Shown here: one piece after another, positions 59,645 to 64,000 of the stretch
Position numbering within the stretch: position 1 is the stretch's first letter
Layout of the letters: every line of letters begins with the position of its first letter
Origin: Pseudomonas triticicola
GTDB taxonomy: Bacteria > Pseudomonadota > Gammaproteobacteria > Pseudomonadales > Pseudomonadaceae
Assembly: GCF_019145375.1 (NCBI RefSeq)
Contig: NZ_JAHSTX010000001.1
Coordinates: forward strand, 248,001 to 312,000
DNA length: 64,000 bases
Direction of reading: 5' to 3'
Translations under genes and position numbers: made by a program
Notes under the pieces: model-generated
Database searches by the model: none
What the model was told of the DNA's origin: nothing
What the model saw: the letters and a program-made list of their open reading frames with translations, nothing else

Positions 59645-60415
59645 TCAGTCGTAAATCACTTTCTTCTTCCAGTCCGCATCCGCTTCGACATCCTTCAAAC
59701 CGGCAGTCAATTGGTTTTCTTCACCTTCCACCGGGGCAATCTTGTCCATGACCTGGGCGTTGGCTCGGGCGAGGAGTTTTTCCAGGTATTGCAGTTGCTC
59801 GGCATACATCTGCGGGTCCTGCTGTTTGCGCAGATATTGCACGCCGCGTTCGAAGGCGAGGCGGGCTTGGCCGGGTTGGTTTTGTTGCAGGGACTGTTGG
59901 CCGAGGTTGTTGAAGAATTCGATGTGCAGCAGCACGAGGATGTGGCGCACTTCGCGGATCCACTGCTTGGCTTCGTTCGGTGGCAGGAAGCCGTCGTGGG
60001 CGGCGCGGGTGATCTGGCCGTGCAGGGCTTCGAGGAGGAAGCGCACGTCTTTGGCTTTGGCTTCGGTCAGGATCGGCGCGGGCGGGTTGTTCACCGGTAT
60101 CGATTCGCCCTGGGCAACGAGGGCGCTGAGTTCGGTGATGCGGGCCTTGGTCGTCGCGCTGGTCTTTTCCAGATTGAGCAGGCGCTGGCAGACGTTGAGT
60201 TCCAGGCGGGTCAGCAGCAGTTTCAGCGCCGGGGTCATGAACTGGCCGGGGAAGGTTTCGGTCAGTTCGCCGCAGCGGCGCAGGCGGTCGTTGAGTTCGA
60301 CTTTGGTGCGGGCCTTCTCCAGCTTGTTGTTTTCCACCACATGGTTCATGTAGCCAATGGCGATCAGAATTGCGATCCCGGCTACGACTAGCAGGGTGAT
60401 CATGAGTGGTGTCAC
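59645..60415 (-). CDS. Membrane-anchored coiled-coil protein of unknown function
   Basis: Protein of 256 residues. A single N-terminal hydrophobic helix (about 4-23) anchors it; the rest is predicted largely helical, with NKLEKARTKVELNDRLRRC and a TPR-like segment GQQSLQQNQPGQARLAFERGVQYL near 190. The last 30 residues are acidic. GTG at 60415 follows AAGAGG at eight bases; the ATG at 60403 lacks a site. No family recognised beyond its frequency in pseudomonads. Confidence 0.78.
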   Translation of the reverse strand: MTPLMITLLVVAGIAILIAIGYMNHVVENNKLEKARTKVELNDRLRRCGELTETFPGQFMTPALKLLLTRLELNVCQRLLNLEKTSATTKARITELSALVAQGESIPVNNPPAPILTEAKAKDVRFLLEALHGQITRAAHDGFLPPNEAKQWIREVRHILVLLHIEFFNNLGQQSLQQNQPGQARLAFERGVQYLRKQQDPQMYAEQLQYLEKLLARANAQVMDKIAPVEGEENQLTAGLKDVEADADWKKKVIYD

Positions 60416-60697
60416 CGGTAAGACCTCTTTATAGGGTTCGCATGCGAGTGTAGTGGCTGGGCATTTAGGCGCCTAGCGCCGCTCGACGGGTTTGATCGGC
60501 TGCTGCAATCTATATCGGCCGCCGGCTGTATAGATGAATGCTGGCGCTTGATGTGCAGATTGCCATCACTGTGTTGTGGACTATAACGTCTTGGCGAGTG
60601 GCGGAATATAGGCGTCAGGTTTCAGACGACGGAAAAGCCTTACGCGGCCCGTAATCCAGGTCGAAGTCATTGATTTAAATAAATTTATATCAAGGGG

Positions 60698-60726
60698 TTG
60701 ACGACCCCTCAATCCATCCATAGAAT
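60698..60726 (+). promoter_or_regulatory. Strong sigma-70 promoter of the tRNA cluster
   Basis: TTGACG (60698-60703) and TAGAAT (60721-60726) are separated by 17 bp. An AT-rich UP-element-like stretch (60674-60690) lies just upstream, and a GC-rich discriminator GCGCGCC follows the -10. This is the layout of rRNA/tRNA promoters under stringent control. The rest of 60416-60787 holds nothing else that I can support. Confidence 0.8.
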
Positions 60727-60787
60727 GCGCGCCACTTGCAGCGTAAAGCACACAGCGAAACGCGGCAGGGAGTGAATGTTGTAGTGT

Positions 60788-60863
60788 GTCCCCTTCGTCT
60801 AGTGGCCTAGGACACCGCCCTTTCACGGCGGTAACAGGGGTTCGAGTCCCCTAGGGGACGCCA
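60788..60863 (+). tRNA. tRNA-Glu (anticodon UUC), copy 1
   Basis: 76-base cloverleaf with GTCCCCT/AGGGGAC acceptor stem, anticodon loop CTTTCAC, T loop TTCGAGT and encoded CCA. Confidence 0.97.
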
Positions 60864-60865
60864 AT

Positions 60866-60941
<76 letters not shown>

Positions 60942-61045
60942 ATTTTAAACAGCAGTGCTTTCGGGCGGTGCTGAGTGAAACCAGAACCAAGTCTTCGGAT
61001 GCGGATCTGGACACCGAAACACACACCATGTGTTCCGGGTAGCGT

Positions 61046-61121
61046 GTCCCCTTCGTCTAGTGGCCTAGGACACCGCCCTTTCACGGCGGTAACAGGGGTT
61101 CGAGTCCCCTAGGGGACGCCA
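61046..61121 (+). tRNA. tRNA-Glu (anticodon UUC), copy 2
   Basis: Identical in sequence to copy 1. A unique 104-base spacer separates it from tRNA-Gly copy 1. Confidence 0.97.
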
Positions 61122-61124
61122 TTT

Positions 61125-61200
<76 letters not shown>

Positions 61201-61205
61201 ATTTC

Positions 61206-61241
61206 ACAAAAACGCCGATCAGTGATGATCGGCGTTTTTGT
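61206..61241 (+). terminator. Terminator of the tRNA cluster
   Basis: ACAAAAACGCCGATCA and TGATCGGCGTTTTTGT form a long perfect stem; T run included. Six bases after the last CCA. Confidence 0.93.
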
Positions 61242-61265
61242 TTGTGCGCGTTTTGTGGCGGCAAT

Positions 61266-61296
61266 AAAAAAGGACCTTTTCACAGGCCCTTTTTTA
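61266..61296 (-). terminator. Terminator of the M20 peptidase gene
   Basis: On the minus strand AAAAAAGGGCC-TGTGAAAA-GGTCCTTTTTT forms a short stem with a T run, about 40 bases after the stop. Confidence 0.75.
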
Positions 61297-61336
61297 TTTT
61301 GCGCCCGGTCATCAATGATCGGGCTCAGGTAGAGCT

Positions 61337-63076
61337 TTACAGCTTCGGCAACTGCCCGACACGCCCCATCATTTCCGTGACGATCTGCAGATCCAGCAGG
61401 AACTGCTCGACGGTCTTGAACTCGCCATCGGTGTGGCCGGTGTACTTGGCCTCAGGTCGCGCCAGGCCGAATTGCACGCCGTTCGGCAATTCGTGAACCG
61501 ACGTCGCGCCGGCGGAAGTACCGAATTCCGACTTCATGCCGAGGTTTTCGCTGGCTACGGCAAGCAGCGCCTTGACCCACTCACCCTCGGGGTTGCGATA
61601 CATCGGTTCAGCCACCGAGTAATCGAACGCCACGGCAACATGAGTCTTCTTGCTCCAGGCATCCAGTTTCTCAGCGATCTCAGCCTTGAGCTTTTCCGGT
61701 GACTTGCCCTTCGGTACGCGCAGATTCACCGCCAGCTTGAAGGTTTTGTCATCCTCACCGACGTAGGTCAGCGAGGTGGTCAGTGGCCCCATGAACGAGT
61801 CGGAGAAGCCCACGCCGAGTTTTTTGCCCAGGTAGTCCAGGCCCCAGTTGTCATCGGCATAACGTGCGGCGTCGGTGAACTGGTTGTGCTTGAGCGCGAC
61901 TTTGCCGTCCAGGCTGTTGATGAAGCTCAGCATTCGCGCGACCGGGTTGACGCCGGACTCTGGTTCGGAGGAGTGCGCAGAAACTCCCGTCACGGTCAGT
62001 TTGACGTCTTTGCCATCAACCTTTGCCGCGACTTCGAAGTCGCCGCCGTTGGCTTTGGCATAGGCGTCGCCGGCTTTTTGCAGACTGGCGGCAAGCTCGG
62101 CTGGCTTGTCGGTTACCAGTGTGACCACCGAAGCGGACGGAATCTGGTTGGTCGCTTTGCCGCCAGTCATCGAAATGATTTCCGCGCCGTTGCCTTCGCC
62201 TTTGCGTTTGGCAAAGTTGGCCATCACGGTGCCGTAACCTTTTTCGGCGATCACCACCGGATAACCGCCGTCCAGCGCCATGTTGTAGTTCGGCGTCGGG
62301 TTGCGTTCGAAGTAATAAGGAATGGCATCGCCGCTGGTTTCTTCAGTGGTGTCGACCAGCAACTTGAAGTTACGCGCCAGTGGCAGTTTCTCGTCCTTGA
62401 TCACTTTCATGGCGTACAGCGCCACGACGATAGCGTTCTTGTCATCCTCGGTGCCGCGACCGTACATGCGATCGCCAATCAGCGTGACTTTGAACGGGTC
62501 GAGTTTGGTGCCGTCCTTCAGCACCCAGTTTTCCGGCGTCACCGGCACCACATCGGCGTGCGCGTGAATGCCAACGACTTCGTCGCCTTTGCCGTCCAGA
62601 GAAATTTCGTAGACACGGTTATCGACATTGCGGAACTTCAAACCGAAGGATTCGGCGAGTTTCTGGATCTCGCCGGCAATCTTGATGAATTCCGGGTTGT
62701 CGTGTTGCTCCACGCCGTCCTTGCGGAAGGTCGGGATCTCGACGAGTTGGCGCAGGGTTTCCAGCGCGGCCTTGCCATATTTCACGCGGGTATAAATGCC
62801 CAGCAGACGGTGAATTTCATTCTGCTGTTCGGCGTTCAGGGTCTTGTTGTCGAGGAAGGCGCTGATGGAGGGGTTGAGCTTATCCGTCTTGGCCAGGTCG
62901 CTTTGCGCCAGGCTGCCAAGGAAGCTGCGGAAGTCCGTCAGGTTCTTGCCGTCGAAGGATTTCAGGATCGCCGCGCTTTGCTCGGCAGTGATGTTGGCTT
63001 GTGCGGCGCTGGTAAACGCTGTGAGGCTGGCCATGACGAGCGTGGCAGCGGCCAGTTTTTTCAGGGAAAAGACCAT
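61337..63076 (-). CDS. Exported M20-family dipeptidase (PepV-like)
   Basis: Zinc peptidase of 579 residues. Signal peptide 1-27 (ending AQA) predicts periplasmic location, unlike cytoplasmic PepV of lactobacilli. First metal ligand and catalytic Asp in GIHAHADVVPV, bridging Asp in YGRGTEDDKNA, catalytic Glu pair in DTTEETSGD, later Asp in ALDGGYP and His in YTGHTDGEF. GTSAGATSVHEL is a PepV-type loop. It is longer than PepV because of about 100 residues before the catalytic domain. Likely scavenges dipeptides. Confidence 0.88.
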   Translation of the reverse strand: MVFSLKKLAAATLVMASLTAFTSAAQANITAEQSAAILKSFDGKNLTDFRSFLGSLAQSDLAKTDKLNPSISAFLDNKTLNAEQQNEIHRLLGIYTRVKYGKAALETLRQLVEIPTFRKDGVEQHDNPEFIKIAGEIQKLAESFGLKFRNVDNRVYEISLDGKGDEVVGIHAHADVVPVTPENWVLKDGTKLDPFKVTLIGDRMYGRGTEDDKNAIVVALYAMKVIKDEKLPLARNFKLLVDTTEETSGDAIPYYFERNPTPNYNMALDGGYPVVIAEKGYGTVMANFAKRKGEGNGAEIISMTGGKATNQIPSASVVTLVTDKPAELAASLQKAGDAYAKANGGDFEVAAKVDGKDVKLTVTGVSAHSSEPESGVNPVARMLSFINSLDGKVALKHNQFTDAARYADDNWGLDYLGKKLGVGFSDSFMGPLTTSLTYVGEDDKTFKLAVNLRVPKGKSPEKLKAEIAEKLDAWSKKTHVAVAFDYSVAEPMYRNPEGEWVKALLAVASENLGMKSEFGTSAGATSVHELPNGVQFGLARPEAKYTGHTDGEFKTVEQFLLDLQIVTEMMGRVGQLPKL

Positions 63077-63221
63077 GTAACAGGCATTCCTTTGCTAGAG
63101 ATTGGGAAAATATGTCTGACGCTTGCGGCAGAAACATTTTGCAACCTACCACCATGAGCAGGTGAAGAGGGAGTCACAAACTTGATCTGTCGCACAGAAA
63201 TGCAAAAGAGGCGCACAAATG

Positions 63222-63256
63222 AAAAAGTCCCGGCAACTGATGCCGGGACTTTTTTG
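63222..63256. terminator. Bidirectional-looking terminator
   Basis: AAAAAGTCCCGGCA-ACTGA-TGCCGGGACTTTTTT, seven bases from the LysE-family stop; perfect arms with runs on both sides. It ends the oxygenase-exporter unit on the minus strand. Confidence 0.88.
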
Positions 63257-63262
63257 TGCGAG

Positions 63263-63901
63263 TTACATCGACAGCATCAGGCGTCCGGCAAACAGAATGA
63301 GGATGACGCCCATGCTGCGCTCGAACCAGTGTCCAAGGCGCATGAACAGCAGGCGCACTTTGTTGCTGGAGAAAAACAGCGCGACGATCACGAACCACAG
63401 CGCGTTGACGAAGCACATCCACAAGCCATAAAACGCCTGGATCTGCAGCGGTGTGCTGGCGCTGATGATCGTGGTGAAGATGGCCAGGAAAAACAGCGTG
63501 GCCTTGGGGTTGGTGGCGTTGGTCAGAAAACCGGTGCTGAATGCCTTGAACAGTGACTGTTCCACCAGCGGCTCATCGGCGGTTTTTTCGCCTTCGACGC
63601 TGCTCTTCGGTTTGCTGCGGATCAGGCTGATGCCCAGATAGAGGATGTACGCACCGCCGACCATTTTGGCCACAGTCAGCAGCCACGGCGTGGTGTGCAT
63701 CAGGGCGCCGACGCCGAGCAGGGTATACAGCACGTGCACGGAAATCCCCGCGCCGATGCCCAGCGCAGTGCAGATGCCGACGAGCCGACCGAAGCGCACG
63801 CTCTGGCGGATGGTCACGGCGAAGTCCGGGCCGGGTGCAACGACGGCGAGGAAGTGGATAGTCGCCAATGCGAGAAATTCGCCCAGGTAGTTGGAAAGCA
63901 T
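63263..63901 (-). CDS. LysE/RhtB-family amino-acid exporter
   Basis: Inner-membrane exporter of 212 residues (PF01810). Six hydrophobic segments; the family motif FLAVVAPGPDFAVTIRQSVRFG is visible as APGPDFAVTIRQS near 23-35, and GFLTNATNPKATLFFLAIF near 125-143. Its ATG lies one base after the stop of the upstream oxygenase gene (TGACATG), so the two are co-transcribed. The exported amino acid is unknown; a hydroxylated product of the neighbour is a reasonable guess. Confidence 0.87.
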   Translation of the reverse strand: MLSNYLGEFLALATIHFLAVVAPGPDFAVTIRQSVRFGRLVGICTALGIGAGISVHVLYTLLGVGALMHTTPWLLTVAKMVGGAYILYLGISLIRSKPKSSVEGEKTADEPLVEQSLFKAFSTGFLTNATNPKATLFFLAIFTTIISASTPLQIQAFYGLWMCFVNALWFVIVALFFSSNKVRLLFMRLGHWFERSMGVILILFAGRLMLSM

Positions 63902-63902
63902 G

Positions 63903-64000
63903 TCAGCTCCAGAAAGTCAGAGGGGAGGCATTGCCGCGATAGCCGACAAAGAACGACAGGCTCAAACGCGGGTCGGCGACGCCCGGGGTTACCGAGTGCA
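63903..64000 (-). CDS. 2-oxoglutarate/Fe(II) oxygenase, C-terminal fragment
   Basis: The last 31 residues of a gene entering from the right edge. HSVTPGVADPRLSLSFF has the third iron ligand His followed ten residues later by Arg in an R-x-S motif, the layout that binds 2-oxoglutarate in isopenicillin-N-synthase-like oxygenases. The final residues are SPLTFWS. The family call rests on this short stretch only. It is directly upstream of the LysE-type exporter. Confidence 0.55.
   Translation of the reverse strand, partial: HSVTPGVADPRLSLSFFVGYRGNASPLTFWS

Overview
The window reads as chromosomal DNA of a fluorescent Pseudomonas (P. fluorescens group). The evidence is GC-rich coding with few gaps, recognisable Pseudomonas proteins (OprH, PhoP/PhoQ, a 917-residue GacS, PcpS-like PPTase, FabA/FabB), and gene blocks that match, from memory, P. 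aeruginosa neighbourhoods joined in a different order: rstAB/pcpS/oprH-phoPQ/dctA, the arsC-wrbA and ldhA-gacS-pirRS-cysM-rlmD-relA-mazG blocks, fabBA/hybrid kinase/gpsA, and a two-component pair next to pyrF. There is no prophage, transposase, CRISPR array or rRNA operon.

Layout. 0-10 kb: RstA/RstB, a Sfp/EntD-type phosphopantetheinyl transferase, a dienelactone hydrolase divergent from the oprH-phoP-phoQ operon (five PhoP-type hexamers at exact 11-bp spacing lie between them), an AraC-type regulator and the sigma-54-dependent dicarboxylate transporter dctA. 10-19.6 kb: CoA-transferase, SprT, a Yip1-like membrane protein, ttcA, a degenerate Tag-like glycosylase, the arsC-wrbA-DUF2069 operon, a TlpA-like lipoprotein, a META lipoprotein with a zinc-ribbon partner, and ldhA. 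19.6-31 kb: gacS, pirR/pirS (without the expected receptor gene pirA), cysM, rlmD, relA, mazG. 31-43 kb: fabA-fabB, an operon TonB receptor / periplasmic binding protein / hybrid kinase (PA1611-like), gpsA, sixA, an AMP-binding ligase and a hotdog thioesterase. 43-46 kb: an orphan RHS/TccC-type toxin gene with a 336-residue private C-terminus. 46-60 kb: two alpha/beta hydrolases, an AI-2E family permease, a two-component pair, pyrF, an oxidoreductase, an SDR, a MocR regulator and a chemoreceptor. 60.4-64 kb: duplicated tRNA-Glu/tRNA-Gly behind a strong promoter, an M20 peptidase, a LysE-type exporter and the 3' end of a 2-oxoglutarate/Fe(II) oxygenase.

Signalling dominates the window: six sensor kinases (RstB, PhoQ, GacS, PirS, the PA1611-like hybrid, the 50.8-kb sensor), five classical response regulators, a chemoreceptor, RelA and a SixA-type phosphohistidine phosphatase. 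GacS and the PA1611-like kinase belong to the same lifestyle-switch network in P. aeruginosa.

The non-coding DNA is unusually rich in repeats. Twelve inverted pairs of one REP sequence (core GTGGGAGCGAGCCTGCTCGC), a 141-bp mixed-REP unit duplicated in tandem, two copies of a second REP class flanking ttcA, and two copies of a ~180-210-bp element with long inverted ends fill most gaps. One REP pair supplies the last codons of pirS and another separates oprH from phoP.
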